A stretch of 64,000 nucleotides of DNA from Streptomyces sp. G-G2 (lineage in GTDB: Bacteria > Actinomycetota > Actinomycetes > Streptomycetales > Streptomycetaceae). The stretch is from positions 1 to 64,000 of the forward strand of contig NZ_JASISO010000017.1 in the NCBI RefSeq assembly GCF_030063135.1, read 5' to 3'. Positions 19,235 through 26,142 of the stretch are shown piece by piece. The position numbers and the translations under genes were made by a program. The notes under the pieces are model-generated. The model was given only the letters and a program-made list of their open reading frames with translations. It had not been told where the DNA came from and made no database searches. Every line of letters begins with the position of its first letter. The stretch's first letter is position 1.

Positions 19235-19669
19235 GGGGGAACCGTAGGCAGCAACATGTCTGACCTGGGGACTCGTTGACAAAATGCGGTCAGCTGTGAA
19301 ACGTAGCGTGAGGGTTACGCTGCCGACCGTGGCTGAAACAGTAAGGGGAGGTACCGTTTCCGGGGCCTGGGTGCAGCTTCCTGTCACGGCTCGCGGGGAT
19401 CCTCGACGGCCCGGGGGCGACCGGATATCCGGCCCGGCGGGGCCGCCCCGTCTCATTAGGGCGACGCCTTGTCGGCCATGTCTCGGGATCCGAACTGCGG
19501 ACGGGCCGAATCCCGACGCTCTTGACAGCACTTCAAATAGTGCACGCCTCAACTAGGCGTCCATGGATGGCCGAATTTTTTGGCCGGACACGCAGGGTTC
19601 AGTGGTTAGGATGTGTGGGACCAGCGGATGCCCTGTGGTAAGGGGCAACGCTAAACATACGGGGGCGAA
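19235..19669. promoter_or_regulatory. Divergent regulatory region between PPTase operon and first LuxR-type gene
   Basis: About 435 bp without a gene. The clearest elements are a TTGACA at 19522-19527 immediately followed by two abutting dyads: GCACTTCAAATAGTGC (19528-19543) and ACGCCTCAACTAGGCGT (19544-19560). A second TTGACA is at 19275-19280. TAGGAT near 19607 could be a -10 for the LuxR-type gene. The packed dyads after a consensus -35 suggest repressor control. Which direction each element serves cannot be settled by eye. Confidence 0.5.
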
Positions 19670-20452
19670 ATGACGGGAATTAGATTTGATACACCAAGCG
19701 CGGCGGAGGCCGGAGGGACGGACGGGACCCGCACGGATCACGCCGCGTATTTGGAGAAGGCACTGCTCCAGGCGCACGCGCTGATCGAGTCGACCGTCTC
19801 CCTGCACCGGACGAGACCGATGACACCGTCGGCGGTGGCACGCACCCGCGCCACGCTGACCGGAGACACCCTGGAACAGCTGGTCAAGCGCGCGCGGCAC
19901 TCGGTCTGCGTCGCCCTGACCGACACCGGTGAGTTCTCGGACGCCGTACTGGCGCTCCTGGCGACGATCCCCGCCCGCGCGGTCGTCCGCGTGCTCTGCA
20001 CCGCGGAGGCCGTCGGACCGGTCGTCACGCTGACGGAGATCCCGGACCGCCGGGTGGAAGTCAGGGTGTCCGATAGCGATCTTCGAGAGATCCTCGTGGT
20101 CGACGGGTCGGTGGCCCTGGTGCGGGCGGCCGGGAGCGCGGGCGACGAGGCGGCCGTCGTGAACGACGTGGCCGCGGTACGCGCCCTGGAACTGCTCTTC
20201 GCCGGAGCCTGGTCGCGCGGCTGCAGACTCGCCGACCACCTCCAGCTGAGCCCGCGCCTGCGCACGCAACTCGCCCGGAACATCCTGGAACGGCTGCGGG
20301 CGGGGAACACGGACGAGATCGCCGCGCGGGAACTGAACGTGTCCCTGCGGACCTATCGGCGGCACGTCGCGGACATCATGCGTGAGCTCGATGCCAATTC
20401 CCGCTTCCAAGCCGGCGTGAAGGCCGTTGAGTTCGGCCTCTTGGCCGAGTAG
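19670..20452 (+). CDS. LuxR-type HTH regulator without receiver domain (copy 1)
   Basis: A 260-residue regulator. The N terminus contains YLEKALLQAHALIESTVSLHRTR, the middle is an alpha/beta domain (VVRVLCTAEAV, VEVRVSDSDLREILVVDGSVALVRA) similar to phospholipase-D-like sensor domains of TrmB/LuxR hybrid regulators, and the C terminus is a LuxR/GerE-like HTH (NILERLRAGNTDEIAARELNVSLRTYRRHV...). The HTH lacks an upstream phospho-acceptor receiver. A paralogue lies 101 bp downstream on the same strand. A conserved ending, NSRFQAGVKAVEFGLL, is shared by both. Likely a pathway-specific regulator of either the terphenyl operon or the NRPS region; target unknown. Confidence 0.8.
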   Translation: MTGIRFDTPSAAEAGGTDGTRTDHAAYLEKALLQAHALIESTVSLHRTRPMTPSAVARTRATLTGDTLEQLVKRARHSVCVALTDTGEFSDAVLALLATIPARAVVRVLCTAEAVGPVVTLTEIPDRRVEVRVSDSDLREILVVDGSVALVRAAGSAGDEAAVVNDVAAVRALELLFAGAWSRGCRLADHLQLSPRLRTQLARNILERLRAGNTDEIAARELNVSLRTYRRHVADIMRELDANSRFQAGVKAVEFGLLAE

Positions 20453-20553
20453 CGGACCACGCCCGGGCGTCCGTACGAAGGACGCCGGGCTCTTCACGGC
20501 TGCCCACGAGCAGCCTTCACGTCGATCGGATCGTCAGGAAAAGGTGGTTACGC

Positions 20554-21300
20554 GTGTCTCAGAGGGCAGAGGACGTGATGGAGCGTGCCCTGCTCCAGGT
20601 GCGGGAACTGCTGGAGTCGACCGTCGCCATGCACCGCGGCCGCAGCCTCCAGGAGCAGGTCATCAGCGTGCTCGAGAACGACTACGAAGTCGTTCTCGAC
20701 GCGGCTCAGCGACTGATCGAGAGCGCGACGGAGAGCATCGACATCGTCCACGCCCGCCTGCTGGGTTCGGACGAGAATCCCTTGCGGACGGAACGGGGGC
20801 TGATCTACAGCGCCGCCGAAGGGGTGGCCGTACGCCTGCTGGCCTCGCCCGCCCTGCTCGACGAGGAGTTCGTGCGCGAGCAGCTCGGCAGGGAACGGCC
20901 GGTGGCGGTGCGGGTGGCGAAGGTGCCCCCGTTGCAGGCGCTGATCGTCGACGGCCGGGCCGCCCTGGTGGTGGCCGAATCGGCCGTCGGACGACGGGCC
21001 TCGGTGATCCGGGTGCCCGAGGTCCTGCACACCCTGCACACCCTGTTCGAGAGTGTGTGGAGCAACGCCGTGCCCGCCGGTGAACGCATCGTCTTCGGCG
21101 ACCGGGACCGTGCCGCGCTCGCGCGGCAGATACTGGGCGCGCTGCAGGACGGCGCCACGGACGACGTCGCCGCCCGGGAGCTGGCGGTGTCGGTGCGCAC
21201 CTACCGCCGGTACGTGGCGGAGATCATGGCCCTGCTGGGCGCCAATTCCCGCTTCCAGGCGGGCGTACGGGCCGCGGAGCTGGGGCTCCTGCCCCGGTGA
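20554..21300 (+). CDS. LuxR-type HTH regulator without receiver domain (copy 2)
   Basis: A 248-residue paralogue of the preceding regulator, with the same plan: MERALLQVRELLESTVAMHRGR at the start, a central domain (ESIDIVHARLLG, VAVRLLASPALL, LIVDGRAALVVAES) and a C-terminal HTH (QILGALQDGATDDVAARELAVSVRTYRRYV... NSRFQAGVRAAELGLL). The GTG start follows AAGGTGG by six bases. The tandem arrangement points to duplication followed by divergence of the sensor part. A perfect 16-bp hairpin terminator follows the stop, separating it from the iclR gene. Confidence 0.8.
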   Translation: MSQRAEDVMERALLQVRELLESTVAMHRGRSLQEQVISVLENDYEVVLDAAQRLIESATESIDIVHARLLGSDENPLRTERGLIYSAAEGVAVRLLASPALLDEEFVREQLGRERPVAVRVAKVPPLQALIVDGRAALVVAESAVGRRASVIRVPEVLHTLHTLFESVWSNAVPAGERIVFGDRDRAALARQILGALQDGATDDVAARELAVSVRTYRRYVAEIMALLGANSRFQAGVRAAELGLLPR

Positions 21301-21385
21301 CCGGGGGCGGCGGGCGCGGCGTCCTGGCAACTTCCTGAAAGGGGCGTTGTCCCGCCCCCGCCCCGCCCAGTTGTATGAGCCGTCA

Positions 21386-21421
21386 GGAACGGGGTTCCGC
21401 CGCATGGCGGAACCCCGTTCC
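21386..21421 (+). terminator. Hairpin terminator after the tandem LuxR-type genes
   Basis: A perfect 16-bp stem, GGAACGGGGTTCCGCC at 21386-21401 pairing with 21406-21421, closed by a 4-nt GCAT loop. It lies 85 bp after the second LuxR-type gene and before the iclR leader ORF, so the iclR gene needs its own promoter. Confidence 0.85.
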
Positions 21422-21536
21422 CCTGGCGGCCGGTTCCCCCCCCATCCGAGCGCCGTCGCCGCACGGGGGGCCGCGGCTCGGATCGTCGAGCCGGCCTCCC
21501 GTGCCCTCAGGTGAACGCCCAACGGAAGGCAGGACC

Positions 21537-21635
21537 ATGAATCAGTCGGCGGTCGCTCCCGACGTCCCGGCCCGGGGAACACGCCAGCGCGGTACCCCTG
21601 GGACCCGGCCCGCCCGCGCGGGGGGCGGGCGATGA
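21537..21635 (+). CDS. 32-codon ORF overlapping the iclR start (possible leader peptide)
   Basis: ATG 21537 has a purine-rich site just upstream (GGAAGGCAGG), and the frame stops in an ATGA overlap with the IclR regulator start. The peptide begins MNQSAVAPDVPARGTRQRG and is rich in Arg, Gly, Pro and Thr. No family is recognisable. The overlap implies that translation of the regulator depends on this short frame, as in coupled leader ORFs. It could also be chance. Confidence 0.4.
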   Translation: MNQSAVAPDVPARGTRQRGTPGTRPARAGGGR

Positions 21636-22390
21636 AGGTCGTGACCCAGCAGCCGCGGATCAGCGGCGTCGGCGTGCTGGACAAGGCTTCCGTACTGCTG
21701 GCCATCGTGGAGGACGGGCCCGCCACGCTCGCGGAACTGGTCACCATCAGTGGTCTGACCCGGCCGACGGCGCACCGGATCGCCCAGGCCCTGGAGCGCC
21801 TCGACCTGCTCACCCGGGACCACTGCGGCCGGTACGTGCTCGGGACCCGGCTGGGCAACATAGCGGTGGAGGCACAGCGGGACCGGCTCGTGCGGGCCGC
21901 CCTGCCGGTCCTCGCGGACCTGGCCGCCCTGACCGGGCTCGACGCGAGGATCTTCCGGCGCCGCGGCGAGAAGCAGTTCTGCGTGGCCACCTCCGTGGAT
22001 CCGCTCAGCCTCACCGACTGCATCCCCGTCGGCACGGCCCGCCCGGCCAAGGCGGGGGCGGCCTCCCAGGTCCTGCTCGCCTGGGAGGAACCGGAGGAGC
22101 TGTACGAAGGGCTGCGCGGCGCCCGGTTCACCGCGGCCCAGCTCGCCCTGGTACGCCGCAGGGGGTGGGCGCACGGGCCCGATACGGCGGTGCCGGAGGC
22201 GGTCTCGATCGCGGTGCCGGTACGTGCCAAGGAGAACCGGGTCGTGTGCGCGCTGGTGCTGACGGGCAAGCGCCCCCGGATGCCCGCGGAACCCAACCGG
22301 GCCCTGCTGGGCGCGGTGATCGACGCGGCCTCCCGGCTCTGCGACGTGGCGGGGAACTCCCGGGCGCCGGGCACGCGGGCCGCCGTGTAG
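21632..22390 (+). CDS. IclR-family transcriptional regulator, NdgR-like
   Basis: A 252-residue IclR-type regulator: winged helix (SGVGVLDKASVLLAIVEDGPATLAELVTISGLTRPTAHRIAQALE, read in pieces) followed by the ligand-binding GAF-like domain (VRAALPVLADLAALTGLDARIFRR, CIPVGTARPAKAGAASQVLLAW). The GVGVLDKA N terminus resembles the streptomycete NdgR group as I remember it. The start overlaps a 32-codon leader ORF. A perfect palindrome, TGGCAGC-TA-GCTGCCA, begins 15 bp after its stop and precedes the ketosynthase gene, so it may be the site this protein binds; IclR proteins typically use TGG...CCA palindromes of about 15 bp. Confidence 0.9.
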   Translation: MKVVTQQPRISGVGVLDKASVLLAIVEDGPATLAELVTISGLTRPTAHRIAQALERLDLLTRDHCGRYVLGTRLGNIAVEAQRDRLVRAALPVLADLAALTGLDARIFRRRGEKQFCVATSVDPLSLTDCIPVGTARPAKAGAASQVLLAWEEPEELYEGLRGARFTAAQLALVRRRGWAHGPDTAVPEAVSIAVPVRAKENRVVCALVLTGKRPRMPAEPNRALLGAVIDAASRLCDVAGNSRAPGTRAAV

Positions 22391-22404
22391 GACAGCGTGG
22401 GCCG

Positions 22405-22420
22405 TGGCAGCTAGCTGCCA
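22405..22420. promoter_or_regulatory. Palindromic operator TGGCAGC-TA-GCTGCCA
   Basis: A perfect 7+2+7 inverted repeat in the 123-bp gap between the iclR gene and the ketosynthase gene. The same half-sites with a TT spacer recur at 27912-27927 upstream of the first SARP gene. The TGG...CCA form and the position beside an iclR gene make the IclR regulator the best candidate to bind it. Confidence 0.7.
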
Positions 22421-22513
22421 TCGCCGTAGCGGCTCGTCGCGCCGCGCTTCCCCGCTCACGGGCGGGTCGTCCGCCCCTTTCCCGCAGCCAACTCTCCGAG
22501 GGAGTACCAAGGC

Positions 22514-23659
22514 GTGTCCACCGCACTGCGCACCGAGCCGGTCAGTCGCCCCATCGTGGGCATGGGCGCCGTGGCATCGGCCGGCTCCGGCGTCGACGAG
22601 CTGTTCGAGACGGTGTGCGCGGGCCGCCGCGGCCGGGCGCGGCCGCGCGGCTTGGACCGGAGCGGGTTCACGGCCCGGCACTCCTGGGAGAGCGGCGACC
22701 GGACGGCGGGCGCGGGGGACGTCCCCGGGCGGGCCACCCGGCTGTTGCTGGACGCGGTCGCCGAGGCCGCCGAGGACGCGGGCCTCGGCGAGGACCTGCG
22801 GGGCATCCCGGTACTCGTGGGGACCGGGATCCGGGAGGTGCGCTCGCCGGAAACGTGGTGGCGGGACGGCTCCCCCTTCGCGGACTCGGGTATGAACTTC
22901 GGCGCGGCGCTGCGCGAGCGGTTCAACGCGGACGTCACCCACACCTTCTCCAACGGATGCTCCGCCTCGCTGTACGCACTGGCCCTCGCTTCCGATCTGC
23001 TGGGGCAGGAGGGCGACGACGCCCCGGACAGCGTGATCGTCGCCGGGGTCGACGTGCCGACCGGGTCCCCGTACGGGCCGCGGCGGGGAGGTCCGGCCGA
23101 GGTGAGCGGCGGGAGCGCCGCCCGGGGCGACGGAGCCGCCGCGATCGTGCTGCGCAGGACGAGCGGGGACGCCGCCCGGGTGCACGGCCGGCTGCGCGGG
23201 GTGTCCCTCAGCTGCGACGCGCGGCACGTCACCGCGTCGTCCCGGGACGGCATCGCCGAGGCCATGCGCTCCGCGTACCGGCTGGCAGGGGTCCGGCCCG
23301 GCGACGTCGACCTGGTGATGCTCCACGGCGGCGGAACTCCGGGCGAGGACGAGGCGGAAGCCGCCGCGCTCGCCGAGGTGTTCGGCACCGACGCCGCCGT
23401 CCCGCTGAGGACGGCGCTGAAGACCATGACCGGCCAGACCTCGGGTGCGGCGGGCCTGATCGACTTGATCGTGGGCATCCGTGCCCTCGGCGAAGGGCGG
23501 GTGCCACCGGTCACCGGTCCGCGCGGAACGGCTGCCGCCGCGCCGCTGCGCTTCGTGACCGGCGCCGCGGCCGAGGGCCGGCGGCTGAACGTGGCGCAGC
23601 TCAACGCCTTCGGACTCGGCGGCATCAACGTCGTCGCCATTGTGGAAGGAGGTCCATGA
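22514..23659 (+). CDS. Beta-ketoacyl synthase-like (thiolase-fold) enzyme with altered active site
   Basis: A 381-residue ketosynthase-fold protein. IVGMGAVASAGSGVDELF opens the fold; THTFSNGCSASLYALAL carries the nucleophile Cys149; VMLHGGGTPGEDEAE carries His271 at the HGTGT position; RTALKTMTGQTSGAAG carries Lys303, but the second active-site His of decarboxylating enzymes (GHxxxAAG) is Gln308. Loss of that His suggests acyl transfer or non-decarboxylating chemistry, or no catalysis. GTG 22514 is the chosen start. The stop overlaps the next gene by ATGA with GGAAGGAGG just ahead. No carrier protein or acyltransferase gene is adjacent. It could be a starter-unit enzyme for the NRPS acyl group; this is inference. 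Confidence 0.82.
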   Translation: MSTALRTEPVSRPIVGMGAVASAGSGVDELFETVCAGRRGRARPRGLDRSGFTARHSWESGDRTAGAGDVPGRATRLLLDAVAEAAEDAGLGEDLRGIPVLVGTGIREVRSPETWWRDGSPFADSGMNFGAALRERFNADVTHTFSNGCSASLYALALASDLLGQEGDDAPDSVIVAGVDVPTGSPYGPRRGGPAEVSGGSAARGDGAAAIVLRRTSGDAARVHGRLRGVSLSCDARHVTASSRDGIAEAMRSAYRLAGVRPGDVDLVMLHGGGTPGEDEAEAAALAEVFGTDAAVPLRTALKTMTGQTSGAAGLIDLIVGIRALGEGRVPPVTGPRGTAAAAPLRFVTGAAAEGRRLNVAQLNAFGLGGINVVAIVEGGP

Positions 23660-24102
23660 GAGTGAACACCGCCACCGGACCGCGTACCGGAGCGGCCGCT
23701 CGCGAGGCCGTGTCCCCCGCCGGAGGCAGGGACGCGGCCTCCGAGGAACGGGACGACTGGGCGGACCGCGCCGCGGGCGCGCCGCGGTTGCTGTTCGTGG
23801 AGAACCGGGCGGAGGAGGGGGGCGAGGCGGACGGCTTCCGGAGCGAGGCGGTCACGCAGGTGCTCATGGGCAACTCCGTCATGCTCTTCCTGGTCCAGGG
23901 GGGAGTGGTGCTCGCGGTGCCCGGCCGTGACACCGATCTCGACCGGTTCCAGCGAGAAGGCGGACTGCTGGCCGCCGACCGGTTCTCCCTGGAGGAGCAC
24001 GGCCTCGCCGAGGACATGCTCCTCCAGGGGACGCGGATCACCGGCATGGACGAGGTGGCCGGCTGGATCCTCGATCCCTCCGTGCGCGTGATGTGGCACT
24101 GA
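23656..24102 (+). CDS. DsrE-fold small protein lacking cysteine
   Basis: A 148-residue protein. After a disordered, charged N terminus of about 45 residues the rest resembles the DsrE/DsrH (TusB-like) fold: VTQVLMGNSVMLFLVQGGVVLAVPG, GLLAADRFSLEEHGLAED, ILDPSVRVMWH. Sulfur-relay members of this family carry a reactive cysteine, but no cysteine occurs anywhere here, so persulfide transfer is excluded. The start overlaps the ketosynthase-like gene (ATGA) behind a perfect GGAAGGAGG, which suggests a complex of the two products. A hairpin terminator follows directly. Function unknown; the fold call is from pattern only. Confidence 0.6.
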   Translation: MRVNTATGPRTGAAAREAVSPAGGRDAASEERDDWADRAAGAPRLLFVENRAEEGGEADGFRSEAVTQVLMGNSVMLFLVQGGVVLAVPGRDTDLDRFQREGGLLAADRFSLEEHGLAEDMLLQGTRITGMDEVAGWILDPSVRVMWH

Positions 24103-24104
24103 CG

Positions 24105-24151
24105 CGCCCGGGGTGGCGGGGGGCCGGAACCGGCCGCCGCCACCCGGGGCG
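24105..24151. terminator. Bidirectional hairpin terminator
   Basis: A 15-bp stem with a single mismatch, CGCCCGGGGTGGCGG at 24105-24119 against 24137-24151, and a 17-nt loop. It lies between the convergent DsrE-fold gene and the secreted-protein gene, two bases after the first stop codon, and can serve both directions. Confidence 0.8.
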
Positions 24152-24159
24152 CGGACGGC

Positions 24160-24825
24160 TCACGCGCAGCCGTGCTGCCAGTTCCAGCCGATGAAGGTGT
24201 TCTTCAGTTCCACGTCGAAGGTGCAGGTCGAGGTCCCGTCACCGTTCAGCTTCACGTAGGAGTGGTGGGAGTTCGCGTAGGTGTTGCCGGAGAGGTCGAA
24301 GATGCCCTTGTACGTGAAGTCCGCGTGGGCCTCGTAGGCCGCGGCGCCCTGGGCGCTCGACGACTTCAGCGACCAGCCCGCGTTCCACGGCTCGCGGTTC
24401 CACTCCTGGCGGGCCGTGCTGGCGGCGTTGGTGACCTGGCCGGCCGCCGTGTCCCAGGTGGAGTCCGTGTACAGGCCGGTCATCCGGATGTTGCAGCAGT
24501 CGAACATCTCGTTCCAGCTGCGGACCGTGCGGCTCGTGGAGGCCCCGGCGGCCGCGGCGTTCAGCGCCGCCCCCTTCGCCGCCTGGCCGGAGGCGGGTAC
24601 GTAGCGGACCTCGCCCAGCACCGGCTTGCAGTCCGCGCCGATCGTGACCTGCTGCTGTACGGCCAGGCCGGCGGGCGGCACGGGCAGTGACCCGGACAGC
24701 TTGACGCCCTCGCATTTCCGGTCGGCCGGGGCCGGGGCCGAGGTGTCGGCAGGAGCCGCGACGGCGGTACCGCCCATGAGGGCCAGCAGACCGGCCGAGG
24801 CCGTGACGACGGTTGCGATGCGCAT
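24160..24825 (-). CDS. Secreted protein of unknown function
   Basis: A 221-residue exported protein. The signal peptide is MRIATVVTASAGLLALMGG with cleavage near AVA-APADTS. The mature region has cysteines in DRKCEGV, GADCKPV, EMFDCCNIRM, TSTCTFDV and a terminal HGCA, so several disulfides are possible. Aromatic patches include EWNREPWNAGWSLKSS and NTFIGWNWQHGC. I do not recognise a family. Start ATG 24825 follows AAGGGG by eight bases. It is transcribed away from the polyprenyl synthase gene and towards the DsrE-fold gene, with a shared terminator. It interrupts the ketosynthase-to-carboxylase block, so it may be a bystander. Confidence 0.8.
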   Translation of the reverse strand: MRIATVVTASAGLLALMGGTAVAAPADTSAPAPADRKCEGVKLSGSLPVPPAGLAVQQQVTIGADCKPVLGEVRYVPASGQAAKGAALNAAAAGASTSRTVRSWNEMFDCCNIRMTGLYTDSTWDTAAGQVTNAASTARQEWNREPWNAGWSLKSSSAQGAAAYEAHADFTYKGIFDLSGNTYANSHHSYVKLNGDGTSTCTFDVELKNTFIGWNWQHGCA

Positions 24826-25071
24826 TCTTAATTCCCCTTGTTCTTCATTGAGTTCCTCGATCCGTGAGCTTAACCACGGTTATTCGACGCGGCGTCGGCC
24901 GAGCTGATGTTGGCAGGAAGATGGCATTGAGCTGGCACGTCGTCAGATGCGAAGTCGATGGCACCTTCATGCCAATTCCCTTGGGCCCCGCTCCGGTGCG
25001 GTGCCAGAGTTTCGCGGAGAGCCGCCGTTCGGATGGCGAATGGCGATCCGTCGTGAGGTGGGGGATTCCTC

Positions 25072-26124
25072 GTGGGCCGTATTCAGGCGCAATCGGCCGC
25101 TATAGCCGACCGGGCGGATGCGGGCTGCGGTCTGCTCGCCCGGCTGCGCCTGGACGACCCGGAGTTCGAGGCCCGGATGGGTGAGGTGCTGGCCGGTGCG
25201 GAAAAGCGGCTCCAGGACAGTGCCCGTGATGCCGGGGACCCGAGGATCGCCGACCTCACCGGACACCTCGCCGCCGCCGGAGGCAAGCGGCTGCGCCCGG
25301 TGCTGGTGCTGCTCGGCGCCGAGTTCGGCGACCCGTGGCGGCACGGCGTGACCGACGCGGCCGTCATCGCCGAACTGGTCCACATCTCCTCGCTCTACCA
25401 CGACGACGTCATGGACGAGGCCGAGACCCGGCACGGCGTCCCCAGCGCCAACGTGCGCTGGGGCAGGCGGACGGCGGTGTTCGGCGGGGACTGGCTGCTC
25501 GCCAGGTCCGCGCAGCTCGCCGCCGGGCTCGGGCCGCAGGCCCTGCGGCTGAACGCGGAGACCGCCGGGCGGCTCGTGGCGGGCCAGCTGCGAGAGCTCA
25601 CGGGACCCGCGCCGGGCGAGGACCCGGTCAGCCACTACTTCCAGGTGATCGCGGGCAAGACGGCCGCCCTGCTGTCCATGTCACTGGGCATCGGGGCGCT
25701 CCAGGCCGGGGCGCCCGAACCGTACGTCCGGGCCCTGACCGCCTACGGGGAACACCTCGGCGCCGCCTTCCAGATCGCCGACGACCTGCTCGACCTGGCC
25801 GCCCCGGCCGAGGACACCGGCAAGGAGAGGGGCAAGGACCTGCTGGCGGGGGTCGCGAGCCTGCCGGTCCTGCTCGCCCTCGCGGACCTGGATCCGGACA
25901 ACGAGGAGCTGCGGGCCCTGCTGGCCGACGGCCCGGTGACCCAGCCCGCCGCGCACCGGCGGGCCCTGGAACTGTTCGACACCGCGTCCGCCACGGCCCA
26001 GGCCGCGGCGATCATGCACCAGCGGCTGGCAGCTGCCCGGGACGCGCTCGGTGTCCTGCCGCAGCGCACGGCACGCCGCGCGCTGGACGCTCTCTGCGAC
26101 TTCGTCGCCTTTCGCACCACATGA
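25072..26124 (+). CDS. Long-chain polyprenyl diphosphate synthase
   Basis: A 350-residue trans-isoprenyl diphosphate synthase that adds isopentenyl units to an allylic diphosphate. GGKRLRPVLVLLG is present; the first aspartate-rich motif is HDDVMDE (Asp111, Asp112, Asp115), the second is QIADDLLDLA. The two residues at positions -4 and -5 before the first motif are Ser, small residues that in this family permit long chains, so C35 to C50 is more likely than FPP or GGPP. The GTG start follows a purine-rich AGGTGGGGG. The acyl-CoA carboxylase beta gene follows after 18 bp, suggesting one operon. It may serve menaquinone or a prenylated product. Confidence 0.9.
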   Translation: MGRIQAQSAAIADRADAGCGLLARLRLDDPEFEARMGEVLAGAEKRLQDSARDAGDPRIADLTGHLAAAGGKRLRPVLVLLGAEFGDPWRHGVTDAAVIAELVHISSLYHDDVMDEAETRHGVPSANVRWGRRTAVFGGDWLLARSAQLAAGLGPQALRLNAETAGRLVAGQLRELTGPAPGEDPVSHYFQVIAGKTAALLSMSLGIGALQAGAPEPYVRALTAYGEHLGAAFQIADDLLDLAAPAEDTGKERGKDLLAGVASLPVLLALADLDPDNEELRALLADGPVTQPAAHRRALELFDTASATAQAAAIMHQRLAAARDALGVLPQRTARRALDALCDFVAFRTT

Positions 26125-26142
26125 CAAGGACAGGGGTTGGCC

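Noticed and set aside
23656-24102. Sulfur-relay (TusB/DsrH) function
   Set aside because: The protein has no cysteine, so it cannot carry a persulfide.
26026-26040. TGGCAGCTGCCC inside the polyprenyl synthase gene as another operator copy
   Set aside because: It lacks the 2-bp spacer of the other copies and lies within coding sequence.
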